Positions 1 to 11,280 of a DNA stretch of 64,000 nucleotides are shown piece after piece. Position 1 is the stretch's first letter, and every line of letters begins with the position of its first letter. The position numbers were made by a program, and so were the translations under genes. The DNA comes from Dechloromonas sp. Dech2017. GTDB lineage: Bacteria > Pseudomonadota > Gammaproteobacteria > Burkholderiales > Rhodocyclaceae. The notes beneath the pieces were generated by a model, which was not told where the DNA came from, searched no databases, and was given only the letters and a program-made list of their open reading frames with translations. Location: contig SSXW01000012.1 in NCBI GenBank assembly GCA_009469585.1, positions 42,459 through 106,458 on the forward strand, read 5' to 3'.

Positions 1-346
1 ACAGGTAGAAGCGTGTCTGGTTGGCTTCGCCGTTGCCTCGCATGTAGCCGATGGAATAGACCGAATTGACGATCCACAGCCCGGAGGCGATCAGCGCGAA
101 GATCATGCCGAGCGGCTCGACGCTGAAGGCGACGGGCAGCCCGGGCAGCGGTTCGAGCAGCGTCACGGCCGGGTGCTGGCCGGCCAGCACCGGGTCGAGC
201 AACTGCAGCACGCAGTAGAAGAGCAGGGCGGCGGTGGTCAGCGTGACCCCTTCGCGCAGGTTGGGCTGCTTGCCGGCCAGCACGATGCCGAGGCCGCCAA
301 GCAGGGGCAGGGCGAGGGCGACCAGGATGAAATCGGCGGCCGTCAT
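1..346 (-). CDS. MrpD/NuoL-like antiporter subunit, partial (C-terminus outside window)
   Basis: The 115 residues inside the window form the N-terminus of a second MrpD/NuoL/NuoN-family membrane subunit; the gene runs off the left edge. Hydrophobic helices cover about residues 5-22, 35-52 and 72-92, and the motif SVEPLGMIFALI is typical of the start of these proton-translocating subunits. Its ATG overlaps the stop of the preceding mrpD by 4 bp (ATGA), so the two are translationally coupled in one minus-strand operon. By family knowledge it would be a membrane channel of the cation/proton antiporter. Whether it is MrpD-like or the N-terminal half of MrpA cannot be decided from this piece. Confidence 0.8.
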   Translation of the reverse strand, partial: MTAADFILVALALPLLGGLGIVLAGKQPNLREGVTLTTAALLFYCVLQLLDPVLAGQHPAVTLLEPLPGLPVAFSVEPLGMIFALIASGLWIVNSVYSIGYMRGNGEANQTRFYL

Positions 347-1842
347 GGCTTGCTCCCGATCAGGTGCTGGGCGGCATCGAGGGCGGAGCCCAGGGTGACC
401 GAGGTGTCGAGGCCGAACCAGATCGACCCGAGAACCAGCAGCCAGGCCGGCAGCAGCATGCTCAGCGGCGCTTCGCGGCGCACCTCGTCAGCGGCCGGGC
501 GGAAGTAGGCGGCCTCGACGAAGCGCCAGACATAGGCGACGGCGAGCAGCGAGCTGGCCAGGATGGCGGCGACCAGCCACCATTGCCCCTTGTCCATGGC
601 GGCCAGGATCAGGTACCACTTGCTGACGAAGCCGGCGGTGCCCGGCACGCCGATCAGCGACAAGCCGGCGATGACGATGCCGAAGCAGGTCAGCGGCATG
701 CGCCGGGAAAGCCCGGCCAGCCGGTCGAAACTGAGCGGCAGCGGGCCCGTGCCGGCCTTGGCGCCGGCCGCGACGATGCCGCCGATGAGCAGGAAGATGG
801 CGCCCTTGGCGATGCCGTGGTTGAACAGGTGGACGATGGAGGCGGCCAGGCCGTTGAACGAATCGAAGGATAGGCCGAGCGTGATGTAGCCGATCTGGCC
901 GACGCTGGAATAGGCGAACAGCCGCTTCAGGTTGTCCTGGAAGATGGCGATGAAATTGGCGGCGAACATGCCGAGCAGCGACAGCAGCAGCATGATTTCG
1001 GGCAGAGGCAGCTTGGCGAAGACCAGGCTTTCGCCGAACACCGAGAAATAGAAGCGGATCAGCACGTAAACCGACACCTTGGTCGCCGTCGCCGCCAGAA
1101 AGGCGGTGACCGCCGATGGCGCGTAGGTGTAGGCATTGGGCAGCCACTGGTGGAGCGGGAAGAGGGCGACCTTCAGCGAAATGCCGACGGTCAGGAAGGC
1201 GAGGGCGGCAAGCACCGGCCGGGAACTCTCGATGTCGCGGATGCGCACCGCCATGTCGGCCAGGTTGAGGGTACCGGTCATCAGGTAGAGGAAGCCGATG
1301 CCGAGGACGATGAAGGTGGCGCCTATGCTGCCCATGATCAGGTAGCGATAGGAGGCGGACAGGGCGCGTCGGTCGCGGCCGAGGCCGATCAGCACGTAGG
1401 TCGACAGCGAGGAGATCTCGAGGAAGACGAAGATGTTGAAGGCGTCGCCGGTGATGGTCATGCCGAGCAGGCCGGTCAGGCACAGGCCGAACATCGCGTA
1501 GTACAGGTAGTGCAGTTCGCGCGGAATTTCCCGCTCGATGCTGGCCCGGCTGTAGGGCAGCACGATGCTGGCCATGCCGGAAACGAGCAGCAGCACGAAG
1601 CTGGTCAGGCGGTCGACGCGGTATTCGATGCCCCAGGGTGGCGCCCAGTTGCCGATGTGGTAGGAAATGACGCCGCTTTCGCCGACCTGCAGCCAGAGGG
1701 CGATGGCCGCCGCGAAGGCGGCCCAGGCGCCGGCCGTGACGACGGCGAAGGCGGCGTTGCGGTGGCGGAGCAGGACGGCCAGCGGGGCCGAAACGAGTGG
1801 CAGGACAACCTGCAGGGCAGGGGCGTGGGCAAGCAGGCTCAT
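343..1842 (-). CDS. mrpD: Mrp cation/proton antiporter subunit D
   Basis: A 499-residue polytopic inner-membrane protein of the MrpD/NuoM/NuoN family, the expected length. About 14 hydrophobic helices are visible. Key charged residues of the proton path are present: the Glu in FLEISSLSTYVL (about residue 142), the Lys in GISLKVALFPLHQW (about 224), and the His/Lys pair in LFNHGIAKGAIF. It starts at the ATG that overlaps the mrpC stop by one base. In the assembled complex it would exchange protons against Na+ or K+, supporting pH and sodium homeostasis. Which cation is moved cannot be read from the sequence. Confidence 0.92.
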   Translation of the reverse strand: MSLLAHAPALQVVLPLVSAPLAVLLRHRNAAFAVVTAGAWAAFAAAIALWLQVGESGVISYHIGNWAPPWGIEYRVDRLTSFVLLLVSGMASIVLPYSRASIEREIPRELHYLYYAMFGLCLTGLLGMTITGDAFNIFVFLEISSLSTYVLIGLGRDRRALSASYRYLIMGSIGATFIVLGIGFLYLMTGTLNLADMAVRIRDIESSRPVLAALAFLTVGISLKVALFPLHQWLPNAYTYAPSAVTAFLAATATKVSVYVLIRFYFSVFGESLVFAKLPLPEIMLLLSLLGMFAANFIAIFQDNLKRLFAYSSVGQIGYITLGLSFDSFNGLAASIVHLFNHGIAKGAIFLLIGGIVAAGAKAGTGPLPLSFDRLAGLSRRMPLTCFGIVIAGLSLIGVPGTAGFVSKWYLILAAMDKGQWWLVAAILASSLLAVAYVWRFVEAAYFRPAADEVRREAPLSMLLPAWLLVLGSIWFGLDTSVTLGSALDAAQHLIGSKP

Positions 1843-2207
1843 CAGCGGGTCTCGGCCTGTTCAGCCGCGTTGTCGAGTCGGGTGATCTCGTCTTCCTCGA
1901 TGCTGCCGTAGGCTTCGCGGATGCGCACGGCGAGGGCGAGGCCGAGGGCCATGGTGGCGACGCCGACAACGATGGCAGTGAGAATCAGGACATGGGGCAA
2001 GGGGTTGGAATAGACCGAGAACTGCGGCGAAATGATGGGCGCCGTGCCGCCGACCAACTTGGCCGGGACGATGTAGAGCAGATAGACCGAGGTCTGGAAA
2101 ATCGACAGGCCGATCAGTTTCTTGATCAGGTTGCCGCGGGCCATGACGATGTACAGGCCGGAAACCATCAGGAACACGGTGATGATGTAGCTGAAGTGGT
2201 CGAGCAT
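1842..2207 (-). CDS. mrpC: Mrp antiporter subunit C (NuoK-like)
   Basis: A 121-residue, three-helix NuoK/MrpC-family membrane protein. The start is the ATG at 2207, giving MLDHFSYIITVFL; the longer frame upstream is an out-of-frame shadow of mrpB. Helices lie near residues 6-22, 30-48 and 70-93, with the family pattern NPLPHVLILTAIVVG in the third. The C-terminal 25 residues are polar and acidic, a cytoplasmic tail. The stop overlaps the mrpD start by one base and the start is 2 bp from the mrpB stop, so it sits in the middle of the operon. Confidence 0.92.
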   Translation of the reverse strand: MLDHFSYIITVFLMVSGLYIVMARGNLIKKLIGLSIFQTSVYLLYIVPAKLVGGTAPIISPQFSVYSNPLPHVLILTAIVVGVATMALGLALAVRIREAYGSIEEDEITRLDNAAEQAETR

Positions 2208-2209
2208 GC

Positions 2210-2647
2210 TCAGTAGTCTTCCGGGCCGTTGAGGTTGCCGCGCGAGGCGAACATATAGAAGATCTTCAGCATGACGCCGGAAACGGTGACGGCGACGCCG
2301 ACTTCGACCCAGAAGATGCCGCGATGCTGGCCGTGGATGGCGTCGTGGTCGAGAACGAAATAATCGAGATAGTTGCCGCCCAGGAAGATGCCGGCCAGGC
2401 CGACGCCGGCGTAGATCAGCACGCCGCAAGCCAGCATGGTCTCAACCAGCCAGTCGGGTACGACCTGGCGGGCGTTCTCGAGACCGAAGATCAGCGCGTA
2501 GAAGACGATGGCCGCAGCCAGGATGACGCCGGCCTGGAAGCCGCCGCCCGGGCCGAAGTCGCCATGGAACTGCACGTAGACGGCAAAGAGCAGGATGAAG
2601 GGGATCAGCAGCTTGCCGATCACGCGCAGGATCAGGTCGCGGCTCAT
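2210..2647 (-). CDS. mrpB: Mrp antiporter subunit B
   Basis: A 145-residue MrpB/MnhB-family membrane protein (MbhF in archaeal hydrogenases). The N-terminal region contains the family hallmark HGDFGPGGGFQAG at about residues 28-40, followed by a hydrophobic helix, LAAAIVFYALIFG. Four helices are predicted by eye. It begins 4 bp inside the end of the upstream MbhD/MbhE-like gene (coupled ATGA-type overlap). It is a structural membrane subunit needed for activity of the whole complex rather than a channel by itself. Confidence 0.92.
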   Translation of the reverse strand: MSRDLILRVIGKLLIPFILLFAVYVQFHGDFGPGGGFQAGVILAAAIVFYALIFGLENARQVVPDWLVETMLACGVLIYAGVGLAGIFLGGNYLDYFVLDHDAIHGQHRGIFWVEVGVAVTVSGVMLKIFYMFASRGNLNGPEDY

Positions 2648-3150
2648 TTTTCCGTTTCTCCGTCGCGGCCGGGCTTCTTGCGCCTTCTGAGCAGGGCGAT
2701 GATGCCGGCGCCGGCGGTAAACACGACCGTCGTCTCACCCAGCGTGTCGTAGCCGCGGAAACTGGCCAGCACGGCGGTCACCACGTTGGGCACGTCGACC
2801 TCGTTGGCCATGTAGCGCGGGGCGACATGCTGGTGGATGGGCGACAGCGGATTGTTGAAATCGGGCAGGCCGAAGGCGCCGTAGATGAGCAGGGCGCCGG
2901 TGGAAACGGAGACGGCCAGTGGCAGCCAGGGGCGGTGGGCCGGCTTCGCTTCGTCGCTGCGGCACAGGTGCAGGGCGCCGAGCAGCAGCACGGTGGAAAT
3001 GCCGGCGCCGACGGCGGCTTCGGTCATCGCCACGTCGACGGCATCCATGGCGACCAGCACCGTCGCCATCAGGAAACTGTAGATGCCGGACAGGACGATG
3101 ACGGCGAACAGGTTGCGGCTGCGGATCATGATGACCACCGAAATGGCCAT
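2644..3150 (-). CDS. MbhD/MbhE-like subunit (split MrpA C-terminal part, DUF4040)
   Basis: This reading frame holds a DUF4040/MbhD-type segment (helices with the acidic motif MTEAAVGAGIST) followed by an MbhE-like segment (NVVTAVLASFRGYDTLGETTV). In canonical Mrp systems these are the C-terminal part of MrpA. The given start is the first ATG, but it cuts into the first helix. A natural start is probably upstream, up to position 3189, at a non-ATG codon, just after the mrpG stop. It overlaps mrpB by 4 bp. Without a full-length MrpA next to it, this is a split-MrpA arrangement. Confidence 0.75.
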   Translation of the reverse strand: MAISVVIMIRSRNLFAVIVLSGIYSFLMATVLVAMDAVDVAMTEAAVGAGISTVLLLGALHLCRSDEAKPAHRPWLPLAVSVSTGALLIYGAFGLPDFNNPLSPIHQHVAPRYMANEVDVPNVVTAVLASFRGYDTLGETTVVFTAGAGIIALLRRRKKPGRDGETEK

Positions 3151-3173
3151 GAAGACGAGCAGGACGTGAATGA

Positions 3174-3503
3174 TCAGGGTTTCGATGATGGCTCTCCCTG
3201 GTCGGCCAGGCGGGGCGATACGCCGCGCAGCAGCGCGGCCCGGGCTAGGGCGTGGCTGGCGGTCGGGCTGGCGACGAAGATGAGCAGGCCGACCATGATC
3301 AGCTTGACGGTGACCAGCGTCAGCCCGGCCTGCAGCATCAGTCCGAGCAGGATGAGGCCTGCGCCCAGCGTGTCGGTGACGCTGGCGGCATGCATGCGGG
3401 TGTAGAAGTCGGGCATGCGGATCAGCCCGAAAGCGCCGACCAGGCTGAAAAAGCTGCCGGCGACCAGGCACAGGCCGGAAAGAACGTTCAGGGCTTCGCT
3501 CAC
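3174..3503 (-). CDS. mrpG: Mrp antiporter subunit G
   Basis: A 109-residue MrpG/PhaG-family membrane protein with three hydrophobic segments (about residues 5-26, 42-60, 65-82). The family motif RMPDFYTRMHAASVTDTLG is intact at about residues 29-47. Its start overlaps the mrpF stop by 4 bp. It is a small membrane subunit of the antiporter. The polar C-terminus after residue 88 is short and carries nothing recognisable. Confidence 0.92.
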   Translation of the reverse strand: MSEALNVLSGLCLVAGSFFSLVGAFGLIRMPDFYTRMHAASVTDTLGAGLILLGLMLQAGLTLVTVKLIMVGLLIFVASPTASHALARAALLRGVSPRLADQGEPSSKP

Positions 3504-3790
3504 GGGCGGTTTTCCTCGGGGGCGTGGTCAGCTTCGCCGAGATCGCCCTGGCGGAAGAACTTGAGAATGGCGATGATGCCGATTACGTTGAGCAGGCCGT
3601 AGACCAGCGCCAGGTCGAGGAATTCAGGGCGGCCGGCGAGGAAGCCGAGGAGGGCGACGAGCAGCATCGAGCAGGTGCCGATGGTGTTGGCGGCCTGCAG
3701 GCGGTCGAAGACGGTCGGGCCGAGCGCCGAGCGGGCGAGGGCCAGGCCGAGAGTGGCGATGATGGCCAGCGTGGCGGCGGCGATGATCAT
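3500..3790 (-). CDS. mrpF: Mrp antiporter subunit F
   Basis: A 96-residue MrpF-family membrane protein starting at the ATG at 3790 (MIIAAATLAI), inside the last bases of mrpE (4 bp overlap). The three-helix pattern and the motif ARSALGPTVFDRLQAANTIG are those of MrpF/MnhF. A longer version of this frame, back to 4042, is only the shadow of mrpE. The acidic tail, GEADHAPEENRP, is probably cytoplasmic. Confidence 0.92.
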   Translation of the reverse strand: MIIAAATLAIIATLGLALARSALGPTVFDRLQAANTIGTCSMLLVALLGFLAGRPEFLDLALVYGLLNVIGIIAILKFFRQGDLGEADHAPEENRP

Positions 3791-4269
3791 GGCTGGCGCG
3801 CCTCCAGGTCGCTGCAGCGGCGGTCCATTTCGCTGTTCTGCAGGCCGCCGGCGCCGTCCCGGGTCAGGGCGTGCACCAGCATGCGGCCGGGTTCGACCTC
3901 GATGGCGATGGTGCCCGGGGTCAGGGTGATCGAGTTGGCGTGCACGACCAGGCCGAGGTCCGTTTTCTGGGTCGGGACGAATTCGATCAGGGTCGGCGAA
4001 ATGGGCAGTCTGGGATGGAGGATCAGCTTGGTGACGGTCCACGCCGAAAGGATGATTTCCTTGATCAGCCAGGGCCAGTAGGAAACGATGGCGAACCAGG
4101 CCATGCGGGACGGATGGCCTTCACGGTCGATGACATCCATGCGCCTGGCGAGCAGGGTGATGGCGATGGCGCTGCCTACCCCTGCGGTAACCAGAAACGG
4201 GACGTACATGCCCGATAACAAAAGCCAGAATAGAAGGAGCGCAGTTGCGGCGCTGATCGATCGTCCCAT
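3787..4269 (-). CDS. mrpE: Mrp antiporter subunit E, first gene of the operon
   Basis: A 160-residue MrpE/MnhE-family protein. Two N-terminal helices are followed by WPWLIKEIILSAWTVTKLIL and the soluble-domain motif NSITLTPGTIAIEV, all typical of MrpE. It opens the minus-strand mrp operon (E-F-G-A'-B-C-D-D'). No Shine-Dalgarno sequence precedes the ATG. A good sigma70-like promoter (see 4278-4307) would start transcription only 1-3 bases upstream, suggesting leaderless translation. The C-terminal 30 residues are polar and poorly conserved. Confidence 0.9.
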   Translation of the reverse strand: MGRSISAATALLLFWLLLSGMYVPFLVTAGVGSAIAITLLARRMDVIDREGHPSRMAWFAIVSYWPWLIKEIILSAWTVTKLILHPRLPISPTLIEFVPTQKTDLGLVVHANSITLTPGTIAIEVEPGRMLVHALTRDGAGGLQNSEMDRRCSDLEARQP

Positions 4270-4277
4270 GCGTCGGG

Positions 4278-4307
4278 ATCATAAAGCAGGGATTGTTGTT
4301 TGTGCAA
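4278..4307 (-). promoter_or_regulatory. Candidate promoter of the mrp operon
   Basis: On the minus strand a TTGCAC box (4307-4302) and a TATGAT box (4283-4278) are separated by 18 bp. The expected transcription start (about 4270-4272) is almost at the mrpE ATG (4269). This is prediction by eye. The 171-bp gap to the divergent response regulator is clearly AT-richer than its surroundings. Confidence 0.5.
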
Positions 4308-4440
4308 TAATGGAAAACACTTAGCTTTTTTTGTACCGAATGTTGATCTTTTGTTGATTATCGACGGTTTTTCCGGAAGTTTTGCTGGCATGGCCCCGCG
4401 GTTAAATGCAAATGGTATTTTCTGGCTGACTTGAAGGTGA

Positions 4441-5139
4441 ATGATTGTGGCGAGCCGCCTGTTGATTGTTGAAGATGATCGGGATCTTGCCCGCAACCTG
4501 ATCGACTATCTGGAAATCCAGGGCTATGTCACCGATTACGCCGCCGACGGCTACGCGGCCGTGAATTTGCTGGCGGCCAACAGCTACGATCTGGCGATCA
4601 TCGACCTGATGCTGCCCGGCATCGACGGTGTCAGCATCTGCAAGCGCCTGCGCCAGCAGATGTACAGCAGCCTGCCGGTGGTCATGATGACGGCCAAGGA
4701 CGACCTCGATACCAAGATCGCTGCCTTCGACATCGGGGCCGACGACTACGTCGTCAAGCCGGTCGCCCTGCGCGAGCTGGAGGCTCGGGTCCGGGCGCTG
4801 ATCCGGCGCAGCAAGCAGGAGACGGAAAGCGCCATCCTGTCGGTCGGCGACCTGCGCTTCGATACCGGGACGATGAAGATCGAGCGGGCCGGCAAGCCGA
4901 TCACCATGCCGCCGGTGCCGACCCGGATCCTGGCGCTGTTGATGCGCCATGCCCCGAACGTCGTCCATCACCTGGCCATCCAGCGCGAGATCTGGGGCGA
5001 CGAACCGGGCGATTCGCACGCCCTGGTGGTGCATATCCACGCCTTGCGCAACGCCGTCGACAAGCCTTTCGGCACGGCCCTGATCCAGACCGTGCGCGGC
5101 TTCGGCTACCGCATCGCGGCCGATCATGCAGCACTATGA
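4441..5139 (+). CDS. OmpR-family response regulator
   Basis: A 232-residue two-domain regulator. The receiver domain (about 6-118) carries the acidic pocket EDD (11-13), phospho-acceptor Asp55 in IIDLMLPG, Thr84 and Lys106. A winged-helix Trans_reg_C domain follows (about 140-225), ending in the usual TVRGFGYRI. Its target genes cannot be inferred, although the divergent mrp operon lies 171 bp away and a link to it is possible. It overlaps the following sensor kinase by 14 bp, so the two form a cognate pair. The ATG at 4441 follows the weak purine-rich stretch GAAGGTGA. Confidence 0.93.
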   Translation: MIVASRLLIVEDDRDLARNLIDYLEIQGYVTDYAADGYAAVNLLAANSYDLAIIDLMLPGIDGVSICKRLRQQMYSSLPVVMMTAKDDLDTKIAAFDIGADDYVVKPVALRELEARVRALIRRSKQETESAILSVGDLRFDTGTMKIERAGKPITMPPVPTRILALLMRHAPNVVHHLAIQREIWGDEPGDSHALVVHIHALRNAVDKPFGTALIQTVRGFGYRIAADHAAL

Positions 5140-6418
5140 CAGTCTCCGCGAGAAGCTGGCGCTGCCCTTCGTGCTGCTCGCCTTCGGCGTCAGTTCGACG
5201 CTGAGTCTGTTCGCCTTCGGCCTGGTCGCCCACATCGAGGAAAGGGCCATCCTGCGCACCCTGCAGGTCGAGCTGGAAAGCTTTCGCAATCGCCATGCGC
5301 AGAACGCCAATGCCATGCCGATCCGGGCGGCGCTGCTCCGGGGGCATTTCCTCAGCGAAATTCCCCAATTCCCGTTTCCCCGGGGGGCGACCGACAGCGA
5401 TCACGCCGAGATCCGGGAATTCGACGGCGTCACCTACAGCGTCATGCTGGCCAAGGTCGACGGCCGGCCCTTCGCGCTGTTCTACGACCGTTCCTACATC
5501 AGCGAGAACCTGCAGCAACTGGCGCTGATCCTGCTCGTCGCCACGGCGCTGTTCACGCTGTGCTCCTTCGTCATCGGCGCCCAGCTGGCGCGCAAGCTGC
5601 TACGGCCCATCGTCAAGCTGATTGGCGAGGTATCGGAAAAGGCCAGGCAGTTGGAACGTTCGCCGGAGGCGATCAAATTTTCGCGGGAGAACTATCCGGC
5701 CGACGAGGTCGGCCAGCTGGTCGGCGAACTCGATCGCTTCACCCTGCGCCTGCACGGCTTCGCCCAGCGCGAGAGCTTTTTCGCCGGCGACGTCAGCCAC
5801 GAGTTGCGGACGCCGGTGGCCGTCGTTTTGGGTATCGCCGAGGTGCTGGCCGAACACACCGACCTTCCGGAAAGCGTGCGCGGCCGCATCGCCACCATCC
5901 AGCGCCAGACCTCGCGCATGGCCCATATCCTCGAAGCCATGCTGCTGCTCGCCCAGGAGAAGGGTGGCGATGACGATGCCAGCTGTTCGCTGGCCGAGGT
6001 CATCGACGATGCCGTCGCCGACTGCACTCCGGCACTGAGCGGGCGGCCGGTGACAATCGAGGTCGACATCGTCGACCGTGTCCTGCTCCGTGCCGAACGT
6101 TCGCTGGCCTACGTGCTGATCAGCAACGTGCTGCGCAACGCCTGCGCCTATACCCGCGAGGGCGTCATCCGGGTGCGCCTCGACCAGCGCGGCCTGGAAA
6201 TCGCCGATACCGGCATCGGCATCGCCGAAGAGCGCTTCCCGGAATTGTTCCGGCGCCATGCCAAGGGCCTGGACAGCGCCGGCTACGGGCTGGGGCTGTC
6301 GATCGTGGCGCGTATCGCCGAACGCCTCGACTGGCTGGTCGACGTGAGCAGCGTGCCGGGCAAGGGGACACATTTCCGCTTCGTCTTTCCGGCGACCGGG
6401 TCCTTCCCGTTTTCCTGA
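5126..6418 (+). CDS. Sensor histidine kinase, partner of the OmpR regulator
   Basis: A 430-residue membrane sensor kinase. Helix one is at about 11-34, a periplasmic sensor segment of about 95 residues follows, and helix two is at about 131-152. A HAMP-like linker leads to the HisKA domain with phospho-acceptor His225 in GDVSHELRTPVAV. The HATPase domain has an N-box (SNVLRNACAYT), G1 (IADTGIGIA) and G2 (GYGLGLSIV). It autophosphorylates and passes phosphate to the regulator encoded just upstream. The ligand is unknown; the periplasmic region shows no recognisable domain. Confidence 0.93.
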   Translation: MQHYDSLREKLALPFVLLAFGVSSTLSLFAFGLVAHIEERAILRTLQVELESFRNRHAQNANAMPIRAALLRGHFLSEIPQFPFPRGATDSDHAEIREFDGVTYSVMLAKVDGRPFALFYDRSYISENLQQLALILLVATALFTLCSFVIGAQLARKLLRPIVKLIGEVSEKARQLERSPEAIKFSRENYPADEVGQLVGELDRFTLRLHGFAQRESFFAGDVSHELRTPVAVVLGIAEVLAEHTDLPESVRGRIATIQRQTSRMAHILEAMLLLAQEKGGDDDASCSLAEVIDDAVADCTPALSGRPVTIEVDIVDRVLLRAERSLAYVLISNVLRNACAYTREGVIRVRLDQRGLEIADTGIGIAEERFPELFRRHAKGLDSAGYGLGLSIVARIAERLDWLVDVSSVPGKGTHFRFVFPATGSFPFS

Positions 6419-6491
6419 GGTGGCGCTTTTCGCCGGCAGCGCTTTGCCGCAGAATCCGTCCATCGATTTGTCCTTGATTCCCGGAGGCCAC

Positions 6492-7817
6492 ATGAACCAT
6501 CAAGACCTTGCCGAACAACTCCAGCGCAATCGCATCACCCGCCGCCAGGTGCTCTGGTTGCTCGGGGCGAGCGCCCTGTCCGGCTGCGCCACGTCGCCGG
6601 TGGGCGGCGGCTCGATCCTGGTCGGGATGAGCGAGGAGGACGAGAAACGCGTCGACCAGCAGTTGGCGCCCCAGCAGTTTTCCCAGGATCTCGGGCCGGT
6701 GCAGGATGCCGCGGTCACCCGCTATCTCGGCGAGGTCGGCCAGCGCCTGGACGACAAGGTGCATCGGCCGCAGATGCCGTACTCCTACCCGGTACTCAAC
6801 GCCAACTACGTCAATGCCTACACTTTCCCGGGCGGGGCGATGGGGGTGACGCGCGGCATTCTGGTCGATCTCGACAACGAGGCCGAATTGGCCGCCCTGC
6901 TCGGCCACGAGCTAGGCCACGTCAATGCCCGCCACGCGGCGCAGCGCCAGGGGCAGTCGATGGTCGCCTCGGCGGCGGCGACGGGCATCAACATCATCGG
7001 CTCGGCCGCTGGTTTCGGCGGACTCACCGAAATCGGCACTCAGCTCGGGGCAAGCGCCCTGCTTTCCAGCTATTCGCGCGACAACGAGCGCGAGGCCGAC
7101 GCCCTTGGCCAGGAGTACATGGTACGGGCCGGCTATCCGGCGGTCGGCATGGTCGGCCTGCAGCAATTGCTGGTCGACCAGCAGAAAGCGGCACCGAGCA
7201 TGCTGCAGACCATGTTCTCGACCCACCCGATGAGCAGCGAGCGGCGCGACACGGCGCGCCAGTTGGCCGAAACGAAGTACGCGGCGAGCAACAAGCGCGA
7301 TCCGGGGCGCGACCGCTTCATGGACAACACCGCTGCCCTGCGCCGCATCAAGCCGACCATCGAAGCTTGCCAGCGCGGCGAGACGGCGCTGGCCGGCAAG
7401 GAGCTGAACAAGGCCGAAGGGCAGTTTCAGGTGGCCTTGCGCCAGACGCCGCGCGATTACGCCGCCAACCTGCTGATGGCCCAGTGCCAGCACGCCCTGG
7501 GCCGCGACGCCCAGGCCCTCGGCTACGCCAACACGGCCAAGGCGATCTACCCGCAGGAGGCACAGGCCCACAAGCTGGCCGGCGTGCTGGCCCTCGGCGC
7601 GCGTGATCCGGCGGCCGCCTTCAGTGATCTCGACCAGTACGACCGCCTGCTGCCGGGCGATGCCGGCATCACCTTCCTGAAAGGTGTCTCGCTCGAAGGC
7701 ATGGGCAAGCAGCAGGAGGCTGCGCAGCATTACGCCAGCTACCTGCGGCGCAACCAGCAGGGCAAGGCGGCGCAGTACGCTCAGGGTCGTCTGCAGGCCT
7801 GGGGCTACCTGCGCTGA
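6492..7817 (+). CDS. M48-family periplasmic metalloprotease with TPR tail
   Basis: A 441-residue BepA/LoiP-type peptidase. The start is the ATG at 6492, behind a good GGAGG at 6483; the in-frame ATG at 6420 would overlap nothing useful. The N-terminus has RITRRQ followed by a hydrophobic stretch and a lipobox-like ALSGC, so it is probably an exported lipoprotein, possibly via Tat. The zinc motif HELGH is at about residue 138, with the third ligand in the downstream NEREAD. TPR-like helices fill the C-terminal 130 residues. Family members act in outer-membrane protein quality control; the substrate here is unknown. Confidence 0.9.
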   Translation: MNHQDLAEQLQRNRITRRQVLWLLGASALSGCATSPVGGGSILVGMSEEDEKRVDQQLAPQQFSQDLGPVQDAAVTRYLGEVGQRLDDKVHRPQMPYSYPVLNANYVNAYTFPGGAMGVTRGILVDLDNEAELAALLGHELGHVNARHAAQRQGQSMVASAAATGINIIGSAAGFGGLTEIGTQLGASALLSSYSRDNEREADALGQEYMVRAGYPAVGMVGLQQLLVDQQKAAPSMLQTMFSTHPMSSERRDTARQLAETKYAASNKRDPGRDRFMDNTAALRRIKPTIEACQRGETALAGKELNKAEGQFQVALRQTPRDYAANLLMAQCQHALGRDAQALGYANTAKAIYPQEAQAHKLAGVLALGARDPAAAFSDLDQYDRLLPGDAGITFLKGVSLEGMGKQQEAAQHYASYLRRNQQGKAAQYAQGRLQAWGYLR

Positions 7818-7821
7818 TTGC

Positions 7822-7852
7822 GATTTTGGGCGTTTTTTCCGGTCGACCGCAG
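7822..7852 (+). repeat. Dispersed GTCGAC-core repeat, copy 1
   Basis: A strong copy: an A/T tract, GGGCG, T6 and the full core CCGGTCGACCGCAG. It lies 4 bp after the M48 peptidase stop, in the 223-bp gap before the hybrid kinase. The gap otherwise shows only AT-rich sequence and no gene. Confidence 0.9.
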
Positions 7853-8040
7853 TAGGGAAAAATTCATATTCCACTGCTGCCGAATTGGCGCGGTCGGTCG
7901 TAAACTGCCTGCTGACAAGGATTTTTGCCGGGTTATCATGGTTCTTGGCAAGCGAATCTTGTGATGACGGGCGGGTTTTTTCGATTTTGCCGAATGACCG
8001 GCTAAAATGGCAAAATCCTTTCACGCTCGAGGGCTTTGTG

Positions 8041-11223
<3,183 letters not shown>

Positions 11224-11227
11224 TTTC

Positions 11228-11258
11228 GTTTTTGGCCGTTTTTTGCCGTCGACCGCAG
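11228..11258 (+). repeat. Dispersed GTCGAC-core repeat, copy 2
   Basis: T-rich tract, GGCCG, T6, then GCCGTCGACCGCAG. It fills the 57-bp gap between the convergent stops of the hybrid kinase and the Crp/Fnr regulator. Confidence 0.9.
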
Positions 11259-11280
11259 CGCTGCCGCCGGGCGGCCGGTT

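Noticed and set aside
4350..4385. TTATCGACGGTTTTTCCGG before the response regulator
   Set aside because: Resembles part of the motif but lacks GACCGC; treated as chance or a decayed copy.
7684..8040. Upstream extension of the hybrid kinase frame
   Set aside because: It would translate the end of the peptidase gene out of frame and repeat copy 1; GTG 8041 has a good RBS and gives a normal N-terminal helix.
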